Counted from the stretch's first letter, positions 27,886-38,102 are shown. The stretch is 64,000 bases of DNA from Treponema sp. (GCF_024696245.1 NZ_JAILGZ010000109.1:1-64000); one strand, 5' to 3'. Notes: generated by a model from the sequence alone, not told the origin. Numbers and translations are program-made.

Positions 27886-29628
27886 TTACTTACTGAAGTT
27901 TGATGCAGGGTCACAGAAGAGTCTTATAAGCTCACGTGGAGATTTATGACGGCTCTTTATAAGAAGTGTCTCTGAATCTGCAAGGTAAACATATCCTGAA
28001 GAGTTATAGGTTTCAAATCTTGAGTCAGTGCGGAACATCTGCTGCTGAATTTCAATCTGTCCGTGGAAGGTTGGAATTCCTTTAAAGATGATGTAGTGAC
28101 TGTAAGACAGAGGAAAGTCTATGTTTATGTTTACAATGTTTTCTTCGTCGATTTTATAGCTTATGTCGCTGGCACAAGTCCATGCCCAGGCTGCTGAATT
28201 TCCGTAGTAACCAAGGATTTCACAGTGAGGGTAGAAGGTGTTGTCCTTAACAAGTATCTGGTAAGCAGAAGCCAGGGTGTGGAAATTCATGGATGATGCA
28301 GAAGCAAGGGATTTGTTTACAAGAAGGCGTCCTGTGTCGCACCAGGAAGGTTTTCCTGCAATCTGTCCGGCTTCTATAAGGGCAGAACCGGCCTGAATGC
28401 AGGTAAGGCCCTGGTTTACATCTGTATTAAATCCTGTAAGTTCAATTACTTCATTATTAAGGGAACAGTTGTCTTCGATTATTGAAGCACAGATTTCTGT
28501 AAGAGGTGTAAGGCTTGCTGCTGTTTCAGGGGCTTCTGAATAAAGTCTTTCGTAAACATTAAGTATGGAAACTGCCTGAGTTAAGTTAGGTCTGCCTGCG
28601 CTGGAAGCCATATTAAGAAGATTTCTGATTCTTGCAGTCTTTTTTCCCTGAAGAATAAAGTCACTGATTCCGTCAATCGTAAAGATATCAAGGTTTTTAC
28701 GGCTGATGGCATTATCTGTCATGGAAACCAGGTTGGAAATATGACGGTCAAGGGAAGGTGTCATTGAAGCCAGGTGGTTAAAGAAAGGTGCTGTAAAATA
28801 AGTCCTTCTTGTTCCGTTTTTAAAGGATTCAGGAACCTGATCTATAGCTTCGTTGAATTTTCCTGCGGCAGCCATTTCTGCAACAAAAACAGCGATTTCC
28901 TGTTCGTTTACGGAATCAGGCTGGGAAGCAAGGGCTGCACTGATTTTAGAAACAGCAAGGGTCTTCATGGACTTAATTGCAGTGTTGTATTCTGACGGGT
29001 CAGTACCAGGAAGTCCTGCAGTCTGGGTAAAGTTGAATTTCTGAATAGGATTATAAGGCTGCATGGTTGCAGGGTGTCCTTTCTGGCGCAGGGTTATGCT
29101 GTTTGCAGAAAGAAGGGGTGCCTTAAACTCAAATCCGTCTTTTTTCTCGTAAACCAGTATGCGGGAAGTGTCAGAAGTATCGATTTTTGACGAACCTGAG
29201 AATTTATAAGGGATTGTAACAGAGGCAGCGTCACTGTTTTCTCCCAGTTTTATAGAAAATATTGAATCTTCGTTCTTTGTAGTGTCAAATACCAGTCTGG
29301 TACCGTCTTTAAAGATAAAGGTTAAGGATTTTTTGTCTGCATCCCAGTCTGTAAGTTCCAGATTTACCTGTTCTCCGCTTTTACTTGTTGAAGTAACAGG
29401 CTCTTCTTCTTTACAATAGAAAACGATTCCTTTGTATTCAGCTTCAAACTGGTTTTTAACAACCATCTGGTGCTGATCATTTTCCTTCTGGTAAATAGAG
29501 ATATGAAGGGATCCAATTGTTCTTGTAATTACGGACTGAGTCTTAAACTGAAGCACGAAAATGCCGATTAATATTACAGATGTAAGAGCAAGGAGTCCGA
29601 TAAACTTTCTTAAAGGGTGTCTACGCAT
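27886..29628 (-). CDS. Hypothetical protein with one N-terminal membrane anchor
   Basis: Long ORF; N-terminus RRHPLRKFIGLLALTSVILIGIFVLQF; no recognised domain. Confidence 0.75.
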   Translation of the reverse strand: MRRHPLRKFIGLLALTSVILIGIFVLQFKTQSVITRTIGSLHISIYQKENDQHQMVVKNQFEAEYKGIVFYCKEEEPVTSTSKSGEQVNLELTDWDADKKSLTFIFKDGTRLVFDTTKNEDSIFSIKLGENSDAASVTIPYKFSGSSKIDTSDTSRILVYEKKDGFEFKAPLLSANSITLRQKGHPATMQPYNPIQKFNFTQTAGLPGTDPSEYNTAIKSMKTLAVSKISAALASQPDSVNEQEIAVFVAEMAAAGKFNEAIDQVPESFKNGTRRTYFTAPFFNHLASMTPSLDRHISNLVSMTDNAISRKNLDIFTIDGISDFILQGKKTARIRNLLNMASSAGRPNLTQAVSILNVYERLYSEAPETAASLTPLTEICASIIEDNCSLNNEVIELTGFNTDVNQGLTCIQAGSALIEAGQIAGKPSWCDTGRLLVNKSLASASSMNFHTLASAYQILVKDNTFYPHCEILGYYGNSAAWAWTCASDISYKIDEENIVNINIDFPLSYSHYIIFKGIPTFHGQIEIQQQMFRTDSRFETYNSSGYVYLADSETLLIKSRHKSPRELIRLFCDPASNFSK

Positions 29629-29629
29629 T

Positions 29630-29658
29630 TTGACTATTTTAGTTATTCATACTATAAA
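29630..29658 (+). promoter_or_regulatory. Sigma-70 promoter for the TPR lipoprotein
   Basis: TTGACT-N17-TATAAA; SD AGGAAGGG before the ATG at 29684. Confidence 0.6.
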
Positions 29659-29683
29659 ATTCAATGTTTAATCAGGAAGGGTT

Positions 29684-31366
29684 ATGAAAAAGTTTTTATG
29701 TGCAGTAAGTATTTTGGGTGCAGCGGCGTTTTTAACAGTATCTTGCGGTTCAAATCAGGTAGAAAATACACAGCCGGCTGTTCAGGTAGAAAATGTTCAG
29801 CAGGAAGAAGTTCAGCCTGTTAATGAAGCAGAGTTTTCCAAAGAGGGATTTATCTCAGAAGTAAAAGCTCTTGCCAGATCTGGTGATTATGAGGGAGCTC
29901 TTTCCCTTTATGATTCCATGAATTCAAAAACAAAGAAAAAGTATGCAAATGATCTGGATATTTTTATCTTAAGGGCACAGCTCCTTCAGGTTACAGACCG
30001 TCTTGAAGCTGCCAGGGATCAGGTAGACCTGCTTCTTAAAAAGCATTCTAAAAATGAAGAACTTAAGCAGATGTCTTTTTCTATCCGTAAGACTCTTTTT
30101 ATGGAAAAACTCAGCAAGGAACTTGAATCCGGCAGTGATGAATCAGCCCTTGCCCTTTATGAAGGCCTGGATGCTGAACTTAAAGATGACTTCAGCATAA
30201 ATCTGATTAAGGCATCCTTACTTACAGGAGCCGGAAAGTATGATGAAGCCCTCGCTGAATGTGATCACCTTGATTCTGTAGAAGCAGGAAGGGTAGAAGT
30301 AATGGAAATCCGTCTTGCAATTATGGACATAAAGGGAGATTCAAAAGACCGCAATGCCATGCTGCAGAAAATAATTAAAAAGGACCCTTACAATGCACCT
30401 GCCAATGTTGCCCTGGGACAGTCTTCTGCCATAAAGAAGCAGTACGGTTCGGCAAAACAGTATTATCTTAAGGCTCTTGCAAAGGAACCTCAGAATCAGG
30501 ATGCCCTTTTTGGTCTTGGTCAGATGGAATATTACCTTGAAAACGATGCAGCAGCAGAAAAAAGCCTTAAAAAACTTCTTGAAATTAATCCTGATAATGC
30601 ACAGGCCTATTCCTATCTTGGAAAACTTGCCTATGCCAATGATAAATATGTAATTGCCCTGAGTTATGTAGAAAAAGCCCTGGCACTTGAGCCGGACAAT
30701 TATGATTATAACCTTGACTGCGGAATGTATAACCGTTATATGGGACATTTTGCAGAAGCAGAAAAATTCTGGAGTAAATGTGTTGAACTTCAGCCTGATT
30801 ACTTTTTAGCTTACGTTTATCGTGCAGGTATTTATGATGAACAGGAAAAACTTGATCTGGCTCTGGAAGATTACAAGGTAGCCGTAAAACTTAACCCTAA
30901 GTATTATTACGCTTACGAAAGCATTGGTATTCTTGAACTTCACAATAAAAACTGGAAGGCTGCCGGGGAAGCTTTTTTTGAAGCCCGCAAGCACAACCTG
31001 AATAATATTTCTTACCCTCTTCTTGTAACATATTGTTACTACATGCTTGGTGATAAAAAACAGGCAAAAAAATATTCAAATGATATCCTTAGAAAGATGG
31101 GAAACATAAACAGCATAGATTACAAGATGCTTCGTGTTTACCATGACGAAAACGGTTATCAGAATCTTCCTCAGCAGATTGGAAACATGTCAAATCTTAA
31201 TGACAGGGCAAAGATGTATTTCTATCTTGGCCTTCTTTATGATATGTTTGGTTCAAAGTCTGCCGCAAAGGAATATTATGCAAAGGTTCTGGAATTAAAC
31301 AGTCCTATGTTCTTTGAATACCGTATTGCAGAGTGGGCTGTAAAAGAAATTCCTCAGGATGAATAA
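29684..31366 (+). CDS. TPR-repeat lipoprotein
   Basis: Lipobox FLTVSCGSNQ; multiple TPRs (e.g. PDNAQAYSYLGKLAYANDKYVIALSYVEKALALEPDNYDYNLDCG). Confidence 0.9.
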   Translation: MKKFLCAVSILGAAAFLTVSCGSNQVENTQPAVQVENVQQEEVQPVNEAEFSKEGFISEVKALARSGDYEGALSLYDSMNSKTKKKYANDLDIFILRAQLLQVTDRLEAARDQVDLLLKKHSKNEELKQMSFSIRKTLFMEKLSKELESGSDESALALYEGLDAELKDDFSINLIKASLLTGAGKYDEALAECDHLDSVEAGRVEVMEIRLAIMDIKGDSKDRNAMLQKIIKKDPYNAPANVALGQSSAIKKQYGSAKQYYLKALAKEPQNQDALFGLGQMEYYLENDAAAEKSLKKLLEINPDNAQAYSYLGKLAYANDKYVIALSYVEKALALEPDNYDYNLDCGMYNRYMGHFAEAEKFWSKCVELQPDYFLAYVYRAGIYDEQEKLDLALEDYKVAVKLNPKYYYAYESIGILELHNKNWKAAGEAFFEARKHNLNNISYPLLVTYCYYMLGDKKQAKKYSNDILRKMGNINSIDYKMLRVYHDENGYQNLPQQIGNMSNLNDRAKMYFYLGLLYDMFGSKSAAKEYYAKVLELNSPMFFEYRIAEWAVKEIPQDE

Positions 31367-31372
31367 AAATAT

Positions 31373-32647
31373 ATGGATAAAAAAATGAATGACACTACTC
31401 AGGCAGCTGACAGTTCGTCTATGAACACAGCTACTCAGAAATTTCTTGAATTCGGTTCAAGAAAAATTATTCTTGTGGGAACTGCTCATGTTTCTGCACA
31501 GAGTATAGAAGAAGTAAAAACTGCAATAAGGGATAATCAGCCTGATAATGTTGCCATTGAACTTGATGAAAAGAGACTTGCTTCCATAGAAGATCCGGAA
31601 AGCTGGCGTAAGATGGATATAGTCCAGGTCCTGAAAAAGAAGATGGGCTTTCTTATGCTTGCCAATATTATTCTTGCCGGTTATCAGAAACGAATGGGAG
31701 AAGGTTCCGGCGTAAAGCCTGGTGATGAGATGGCAGCTGCCATAAATACTGCCAGGGAACTGGGAATTCCTCAGACAATGGTAGACCGCCCTATAGGTAT
31801 TACCTTAAAAAGAGCCTGGTCAAAAAACAGCCTCTGGGGAAAATGCAAGCTTTTAGCCATCCTTCTTGGAACAGCTTTTGCCGGTGATGACGAAGATTCT
31901 ACTCCGGAAAAAATAGAGGAGCTTAAAAAGACCAGCGAAATGGATACCCTTATGAAGGAACTGTCAGGTTATCTTCCTGTAGTAAAGGAAGTCCTTATAG
32001 ACGAAAGGGACCGTTATCTTGCTTCTAAAATATGGGAATGCAAGGGAGACAAGGTTCTTGCCGTTTTAGGTGCGGGGCATCTTCCGGGAGTAATGGCTTA
32101 TCTTACAAAGCTTGCAGCAGGAGAAAAAACTTCTGACTGTTCTGATATTGATTCCCTTCCTCCAAAAGGACTTGCATCAAAAATCGGTATGTGGGCAATT
32201 CCCCTTATTATAATTGCCTTAATAGCATCAGGTTTTTATTTTGGCGGAAAAAGCAAGGGCTGGGATATGCTCAGTGCCTGGGTTATCTGGAATGGTGCCC
32301 TGGCTGGTGTAGGAGCAATTATAGCTTTAGCTCATCCTCTTGTAATACTTATTTCCGTAATTGGTGCTCCGGTAACATCCCTGTGTCCTTTTGTAGGTAT
32401 TGGTCTTGTGGCAGGTCTCCTTCAGGCTGTTCTAAAAAAGCCTTCTGTAGGCGATATGGAAAACCTTCAGAAGGATGCTTCTTCCTTTAAGGGCTTTTAT
32501 AAAAACAGAATCTTAAGGGTTCTTCTTGTTTTCTTCCTCTCTTCTTTAGGAAGTTCAATAGGAACTTTTGCAGCAGGAGCTTCCCTTGTGGCTTCCGTTA
32601 CAACTTTCTTTAATAAAATAATTTCTTGGATAAAGGGAATATTTTAA
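31373..32647 (+). CDS. TraB/PrgY family protein
   Basis: IILVGTAHVSAQSIEEVKTAIRDNQPDNVAIELDEKRLASIED, ERDRYLASKIWECKGDKVLAVLGAGHLPGV, C-terminal TM segments. Confidence 0.9.
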   Translation: MDKKMNDTTQAADSSSMNTATQKFLEFGSRKIILVGTAHVSAQSIEEVKTAIRDNQPDNVAIELDEKRLASIEDPESWRKMDIVQVLKKKMGFLMLANIILAGYQKRMGEGSGVKPGDEMAAAINTARELGIPQTMVDRPIGITLKRAWSKNSLWGKCKLLAILLGTAFAGDDEDSTPEKIEELKKTSEMDTLMKELSGYLPVVKEVLIDERDRYLASKIWECKGDKVLAVLGAGHLPGVMAYLTKLAAGEKTSDCSDIDSLPPKGLASKIGMWAIPLIIIALIASGFYFGGKSKGWDMLSAWVIWNGALAGVGAIIALAHPLVILISVIGAPVTSLCPFVGIGLVAGLLQAVLKKPSVGDMENLQKDASSFKGFYKNRILRVLLVFFLSSLGSSIGTFAAGASLVASVTTFFNKIISWIKGIF

Positions 32648-32665
32648 GTATATTAGTCATCACTT

Positions 32666-34021
32666 ATGGCAAAGAAAAAAGGTTCAATCGTTTATAAATG
32701 TTCAAGCTGCGGTTACAGTCAGCCTGGCTGGCTTGGCCGTTGCCCTGAATGTGGTGAATGGAACACCATGGAAGAGTGCATTCTTGACCCTAACGCAGCA
32801 TCTCCCCTGCAGCATCAGGACGGAATGGCTGTAAAGGTAAAGCCTGTTCCAATGAAAACCGTAGCCCTGGAAGACAGCGGCCGTTACTCTACGGGTAACA
32901 GTGAGTTTGACCGGGTTTTGGGCGGTGGTGCAGTAAAAAGAAGTGCCGTCCTTATTGGTGGTGAACCTGGAATCGGAAAGTCGACCCTTCTTATTCAGAC
33001 ATCAGCTGCATTTCTTTCCGGAAATCCTAAGAGCCGTGTTCTTTACGTGTCAGGGGAAGAATCTGCTTCCCAGATAAAGGCCAGGGCTGTAAGGCTTAAC
33101 CTGAATGTAGATGATGTAGAAATCTTAACAACCCTTCGTCTTGAAGATATTCTGGACGCCCTTGATTCCCTTAATCCAACTCTCGTTATTATTGATTCAA
33201 TTCAGACAGTTTATTCCGTACAGGCAGGTATTGTTCCGGGAACAGTAAGTCAGCTTAAGTACTGCGGCAACGAACTTATCAGCTGGGTTAAGGAAAGGGA
33301 CAGTGTTCTTATAATGACAGCTCATGTTACAAAAGACGGAGTTATTGCCGGTCCAAAAAGTCTTGAGCATATGGTAGACACAGTCCTTAATTTTGAACGC
33401 AGCTCAGATGAAGTCAGATTCCTCAGGGCTCAGAAAAACCGCTTTGGTTCTGTAGATGAGCTGGGAATCTTTATGATGGAAAGTGACGGCCTTAAAATTG
33501 TAGGGGATCCTGCTTCCCTTTTTATTACCAGACGGCAGAATGGAACTCCTGCAGGTATAGCCTGTGTTCCTGTTTTTGAAGGAAGCCGGGTTTTTGTTGT
33601 AGAGATTCAGGCCTTAACGGTTCCTGCAAAAGCGTCACTTAACAGGGTTTATTCAGAAAAGATTGATTCACAGAAAATCAGCAGGATAGCCGCTGTTCTT
33701 GAAAAGCGGGCCGGAATTAAATTCAGCGATCAGGATATTTACGTTAATGTTGCCGGTGGAGTCAGGCTTTCAGAAAGTGCAATAGATGCAGCACTGGCAG
33801 CAGCTTTGTATTCAGCAAGGGCAGACCTCCCTCTTCCGGAAAAAACACTTGTTCTTGGTGAGTTAAGTCTTGCAGGAGAAATAAGGCCTGTTCCCCGCTT
33901 AAAGCAGCGTATAAAAACAGGTAAGGAACTGGGTTACGTTAATATTGTCTGTCCGGAAAAGGAGTCCGGGGCTAAGGAAGTTTCAGATATTAAGTCCCTG
34001 CTGACAGCTCTTTTTAAGTAG
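32666..34021 (+). CDS. radA: DNA repair protein RadA
   Basis: Zinc motif CSSCGYSQPGWLGRCPECGEWN; GEPGIGKSTLLIQ; RAQKNRFGSVDELGIF; Lon-like C-terminus. Confidence 0.95.
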   Translation: MAKKKGSIVYKCSSCGYSQPGWLGRCPECGEWNTMEECILDPNAASPLQHQDGMAVKVKPVPMKTVALEDSGRYSTGNSEFDRVLGGGAVKRSAVLIGGEPGIGKSTLLIQTSAAFLSGNPKSRVLYVSGEESASQIKARAVRLNLNVDDVEILTTLRLEDILDALDSLNPTLVIIDSIQTVYSVQAGIVPGTVSQLKYCGNELISWVKERDSVLIMTAHVTKDGVIAGPKSLEHMVDTVLNFERSSDEVRFLRAQKNRFGSVDELGIFMMESDGLKIVGDPASLFITRRQNGTPAGIACVPVFEGSRVFVVEIQALTVPAKASLNRVYSEKIDSQKISRIAAVLEKRAGIKFSDQDIYVNVAGGVRLSESAIDAALAAALYSARADLPLPEKTLVLGELSLAGEIRPVPRLKQRIKTGKELGYVNIVCPEKESGAKEVSDIKSLLTALFK

Positions 34022-34499
34022 GAGAGAAATTTATTTCCAGAAGCCAGACTTCATCATCCTTGTTGTATTTAAGGGAAGCATTTTCTTCATTAACACCGGT
34101 AAAGTAATGCTCCCTTGGCTTTTGACCACGGTGGCGGCTTTCTGTATATCTTTTGTTCATCATATTCAGAAGCTTTTTACCGGGGTTTTGTCCCGGAATG
34201 TAAGCCCTTACCTTAAAGAGTTCTTCTTTGTCGTTAAAGTAAAGGAAAATCTGGGAGTATTCAATTTTTTCAAAGGTAATCCAGTCTGCTTCTATGCAGG
34301 TAAAAAGTTTTCCTTTTTCTGTATCAAAGTCTATATCCCATTTTTTAAGCTTGTTTCTTACGGTTTTTTCAGGAGTGTTTTTTTCAAAGGTTAAAAATTC
34401 AAATTTGCAGGCTGCTTTTTTCTGTTTCCATTGAACAGGTCTGTTACAGCTGATAAAAAGGCTGAGTGCCGGTATAAGCAGAAGAAAAGGGATTTTCAT
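34014..34499 (-). CDS. Small putative lipoprotein
   Basis: ORF restarted at MKIPFLLLIPALSLFISCNRP (lipobox); convergent overlap of 8 nt with radA. Confidence 0.65.
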   Translation of the reverse strand: MKIPFLLLIPALSLFISCNRPVQWKQKKAACKFEFLTFEKNTPEKTVRNKLKKWDIDFDTEKGKLFTCIEADWITFEKIEYSQIFLYFNDKEELFKVRAYIPGQNPGKKLLNMMNKRYTESRHRGQKPREHYFTGVNEENASLKYNKDDEVWLLEINFSPT

Positions 34500-34575
34500 G
34501 TTTAAACTATACCCCTTAACTTCATATTTTACAAATTGAATTGAATAACTTACCGATAAATGATATTTTTTCCCC

Positions 34576-35439
34576 ATGGCAGATATTGACGCATTCGTTA
34601 CAAATATTTTGGACTCTTACAAAAAATATGGTGGAATTAATCTTGATGAAACAAAGATTTTTCCTAACCGTCAGAATGTAATTGATGTGCTTCATGATAT
34701 TCAGACCCTTATTTTTCCAGGTTATCGTACAGCAGAAGATATAGATGACGAGACCCTTCGTTTTGTTACGGGAGAAAGGGTAAACCGTATAGTTTCGACT
34801 TTATCAAGGGAAATAAAAAAGGCCCTGTATTTTTCACTTCAGGATGACAAAGTAGAAAACTCCTATTGCTTTAGTCTTGCAGAAAGAACGGCTCTTGCCC
34901 TCATAGAAGAAATTCCGGAAATCAGAAGGAAGGTTGGTCTGGATGTACAGGCTGCCTATGCCGGAGATCCTGCTGCAAAATCAACTGAAGATGTAATTGT
35001 AAGTTATCCTGGTCTTGAGGCAATCGTAGTTTACCGTATAGCACACTTTCTTTCTGCAAATGGTGTTCCTGTAATTCCTCGTATTATGAGTGAACATGCC
35101 CACAGCCGTACAGGAATTGATATAAATCCGGCTGCAACTATCGGAGAGAGTTTCTTTATAGATCACGGTACCGGTGTTGTTATAGGTGAATCCTGCAATA
35201 TTGGTAATAACGTAAAGATTTACCAGGGTGTAACGTTAGGGGCTCTTAGTGTAAAAAAAGAACTGATGAATAAAAAACGCCATCCAACTATTTGTGACAA
35301 TGTAACTATCTATGCAAATGCCACAATCCTTGGAGGAGAAACTGTTATTGGAGAAGGTTGTGTAATAGGTGGAAATACCTGGGTTACAAAATCCGTTCCT
35401 GCGGGTACAACTATCGTTCAAACCTGCTTTGGCAGTTAA
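34576..35439 (+). CDS. cysE: Serine O-acetyltransferase
   Basis: Hexapeptide-repeat C-terminus: [46 protein letters not shown]. Confidence 0.9.
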   Translation: MADIDAFVTNILDSYKKYGGINLDETKIFPNRQNVIDVLHDIQTLIFPGYRTAEDIDDETLRFVTGERVNRIVSTLSREIKKALYFSLQDDKVENSYCFSLAERTALALIEEIPEIRRKVGLDVQAAYAGDPAAKSTEDVIVSYPGLEAIVVYRIAHFLSANGVPVIPRIMSEHAHSRTGIDINPAATIGESFFIDHGTGVVIGESCNIGNNVKIYQGVTLGALSVKKELMNKKRHPTICDNVTIYANATILGGETVIGEGCVIGGNTWVTKSVPAGTTIVQTCFGS

Positions 35440-35493
35440 GTTCTTTTTTATAGAAAAATATTTGTATTTGGCTCAAAATAAAGTCTCTTATTA

Positions 35494-35522
35494 TTGACAT
35501 ATTTGCTTTATTCAATTATAGT
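35494..35522 (+). promoter_or_regulatory. Strong sigma-70 promoter for the tRNA/rpl/rpo operon
   Basis: TTGACA-N17-TATAGT, 24 nt before tRNA-Thr. Confidence 0.8.
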
Positions 35523-35546
35523 AGCCAAACAAAAATCATTTATTTC

Positions 35547-35619
35547 GCTCTTGTAGCTCAGTCGGTAGAGCACATCGTTGGTAACGATGAGGTCAGCGGT
35601 CCGATTCCGCTCGGGAGCT
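35547..35619 (+). tRNA. tRNA-Thr (GGT)
   Basis: Full cloverleaf; acceptor GCTCTTG/CGGGAGC; anticodon loop TTGGTAA; TTCNANNC-type T loop; no encoded CCA. Confidence 0.95.
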
Positions 35620-35646
35620 TTGGATTATTTTTTTAAGGAGCAAGAT

Positions 35647-35823
35647 ATGGCAAGCAAGAAAAAATCAGCCGTAGAAATTATCGCTTTGCAGTGCACAGAG
35701 TGCAAGAGAAAGAACTATACAACATACAAAAACCGTAAGAACATTACTGGTAAGCTTGAAAAGGCAAAGTATTGTCCTTTCTGCCGCAAGTCAGTTCTTC
35801 ATAAAGAAACAAAGGCAAAATAA
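35647..35823 (+). CDS. rpmG: 50S ribosomal protein L33
   Basis: [32 protein letters not shown]...[16 protein letters not shown]. Confidence 0.95.
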   Translation: MASKKKSAVEIIALQCTECKRKNYTTYKNRKNITGKLEKAKYCPFCRKSVLHKETKAK

Positions 35824-35928
35824 TTATAAATATCTCTGCTTTAAGCAGGGAGCATAAATTTCCAATCCTGAAAATGATTGGAGGTTTAGCATGAAGTCTA
35901 TATAAAGTGGATTTCATGTTAAACCTTT

Positions 35929-36001
35929 AGGTCAGTAGCTCAGTTGGTAGAGTCCCGGTCTCCAAAACCGGTTGTCGCGGGTTCGAGTCCTGCCTGGCCT
36001 G
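35929..36001 (+). tRNA. tRNA-Trp (CCA)
   Basis: Acceptor AGGTCAG/CTGGCCT; anticodon loop CTCCAAA; GGTTCGAGTCC T arm; no encoded 3' CCA. Confidence 0.95.
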
Positions 36002-36036
36002 TAATTCTTTTAGAAAATACGAGTTTAGGAAATAAA

Positions 36037-36225
36037 ATGAAGAAGTTGATTAGATTTTGTGAAGAGTGTATTGCAGAGCTTAAAAAAGTTACTTGGCCAA
36101 CAAGAAGTGAAGCTCTTTCTTCTGTAAAAGTTGTATTTATTTCTACAATCGTCGTAGCAGTTGCACTTGGTGTATTTGACTGGATTTTTACTACTGGTGC
36201 TACAACTCTCCTTGGCTCTAAATAA
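36037..36225 (+). CDS. secE: Preprotein translocase subunit SecE
   Basis: MKKLIRFCEECIAELKKVTWPTRSEALSSVKVVFISTIVVAVALGVFDWIF; position before nusG. Confidence 0.95.
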   Translation: MKKLIRFCEECIAELKKVTWPTRSEALSSVKVVFISTIVVAVALGVFDWIFTTGATTLLGSK

Positions 36226-36239
36226 TTAAGGTGGAGTAA

Positions 36240-36797
36240 ATGTCTAAAAGCTGGTATATCCTTCAGGTTTATACAGGTTACGAACAGAAAATCTATCGCA
36301 CACTTAATAAGCTTGTAGCTGAAGGTGCTCTTGATTCATCTATCGTATGCGATGTAAAGCTTCCTTGTGAAGAAGTTGCAGAAGTTCGTAACGGTAAAAA
36401 AGTAACACGTAACAATCTTTTACTTCCAGGTTATCTGATGGTTGAACTTGATCTTCCTCAGATTGGATGGAAGGATCCTTGTTCTAAGATTCGCCGTATT
36501 CAGGGTGTTTCAGGTTTTGTTGGTACAGATCCTTCTGTAAAACCAAGACCAATTACTCCTGATGAAGCAAAGAGACTTCTTCAGGCTGCCGGCGAAATTA
36601 AGGGTGAAAAATCCGTTCGCGTTAAGCAGAACTACGAAATTGGCGATCAGGTTAAGATTATTGAAGGACCTTTCGCTACATTCAGTGGTGCAGTAGAAGA
36701 AGTTAATGCAGAACGCAATAAGCTTCGCGTTAACGTTCAGATTTTCGGAAGAGCTACTCCGGTAGAAGTAGATGTTCTTCAGGTAGAGAAAATCTAA
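36240..36797 (+). CDS. nusG: Transcription termination/antitermination factor NusG
   Basis: SWYILQVYTGYEQKIYRTL; KOW region GDQVKIIEGPFATFSGAVEEVN. Confidence 0.97.
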   Translation: MSKSWYILQVYTGYEQKIYRTLNKLVAEGALDSSIVCDVKLPCEEVAEVRNGKKVTRNNLLLPGYLMVELDLPQIGWKDPCSKIRRIQGVSGFVGTDPSVKPRPITPDEAKRLLQAAGEIKGEKSVRVKQNYEIGDQVKIIEGPFATFSGAVEEVNAERNKLRVNVQIFGRATPVEVDVLQVEKI

Positions 36798-36987
36798 ATT
36801 ATTTATTAAGGGTTGTCTTTTTTATAAAAGATAACCCCTTGCGGTTTTAAATGAACCGTCTGATTTTTGATAGAATAGGGTTTTATACCCGTTCTTAATT
36901 TGGGAGAGGTGCAGGTCCGTTGGACATAGGCACTTCGTTAGGATTATCCCCTTGAGGGAAATCCACACCAAGATAAGGAGATATATT

Positions 36988-37422
36988 ATGGCCACAAAAA
37001 AGGTAACAGCTGTCATCAAATTACAGTGCCCTGCAGGCGCTGCAACACCAGCTCCACCAATCGGCCCTGCTCTTGGACCACACGGCGTTCCTGCTCCAAA
37101 ATTCGTTCAGGAATTCAATGACCGTACCAAGAACATGGAAAAGGGACTTATCATCCCTGTTGTAATCACTGCTTATCAGGACAAATCATTTACATTTATT
37201 CTCAAGACTCCTCCTGCAGCTGTTCTTATTAAAAAAGCAGCTGGACTTCAGAAGGGTGCTGGAAATCCTCTTCGCGATAAAGTTGGAAAGATTTCTCAGA
37301 AACAGCTTGAGGAAATTGCAAAACAGAAGCTTCCTGATCTTAACGCAAATGACGTTGAAGCAGCTAAGAAAATCATCGCTGGTACTGCACGCAGTATGGG
37401 TGTAGAAGTGGAGGCTGAATAA
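36988..37422 (+). CDS. rplK: 50S ribosomal protein L11
   Basis: [42 protein letters not shown]. Confidence 0.97.
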   Translation: MATKKVTAVIKLQCPAGAATPAPPIGPALGPHGVPAPKFVQEFNDRTKNMEKGLIIPVVITAYQDKSFTFILKTPPAAVLIKKAAGLQKGAGNPLRDKVGKISQKQLEEIAKQKLPDLNANDVEAAKKIIAGTARSMGVEVEAE

Positions 37423-38102
37423 TGAAACACGGAAAGAATTACCGCGAATCACTTAAAAAGTATGACCCAGCTAAAAAGTACGATGTTACTGAAGCTTGTC
37501 AGCTTGTTAAAGACCTTCACTATGTAAAGTTTGACGAAACTGTAGAACTTTCAGTATCACTCAAACTTGAAAAGAACCAGACTGTTCGTGATACTCTGGT
37601 ATTCCCACATCAGTTCAAAGGTGAAAAGAGAGTACTCGTATTCTGTAAGGAAGATCGTGTACAGGAAGCTCTTGATGCCGGTGCAACTTATGCTGGTTCA
37701 ACAGAATATCTTGATAAAGTAAAGGGTGGCTGGCTTGATTTCGACGTAGCTGTAGCTACACCTGACATGATGAAGGATGTTGGACGTCTTGGTATGGTAT
37801 TAGGACGCAAAGGTCTTATGCCTAACCCTAAGACAGGAACTGTTACACCTAACATTGCAGAAGCTGTTGCTGAACTCAAGAAAGGTAGAACAGAATTCCG
37901 CGCTGACAAAGGTGGAGTAGTTCACATTGCTGTAGGTAAAGTTTCTATGGATTCTAAAGATACAGCAGAAAACGTTAACACTTTCCTTGCTGAATTGAAC
38001 CGCAAGAAGCCTGCAGATGCTGCAATTGGTTTTGTACGTTCAGTTTCAATCAGTTCTTCTATGGGACCTGGTGTTTGGGTTGACTATAAGGAGGGTGAAT
38101 AA
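37422..38102 (+). CDS. rplA: 50S ribosomal protein L1
   Basis: GLMPNPKTGTVTPNIAEAV; order rplK-rplA-rplJ. Confidence 0.97.
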   Translation: MKHGKNYRESLKKYDPAKKYDVTEACQLVKDLHYVKFDETVELSVSLKLEKNQTVRDTLVFPHQFKGEKRVLVFCKEDRVQEALDAGATYAGSTEYLDKVKGGWLDFDVAVATPDMMKDVGRLGMVLGRKGLMPNPKTGTVTPNIAEAVAELKKGRTEFRADKGGVVHIAVGKVSMDSKDTAENVNTFLAELNRKKPADAAIGFVRSVSISSSMGPGVWVDYKEGE

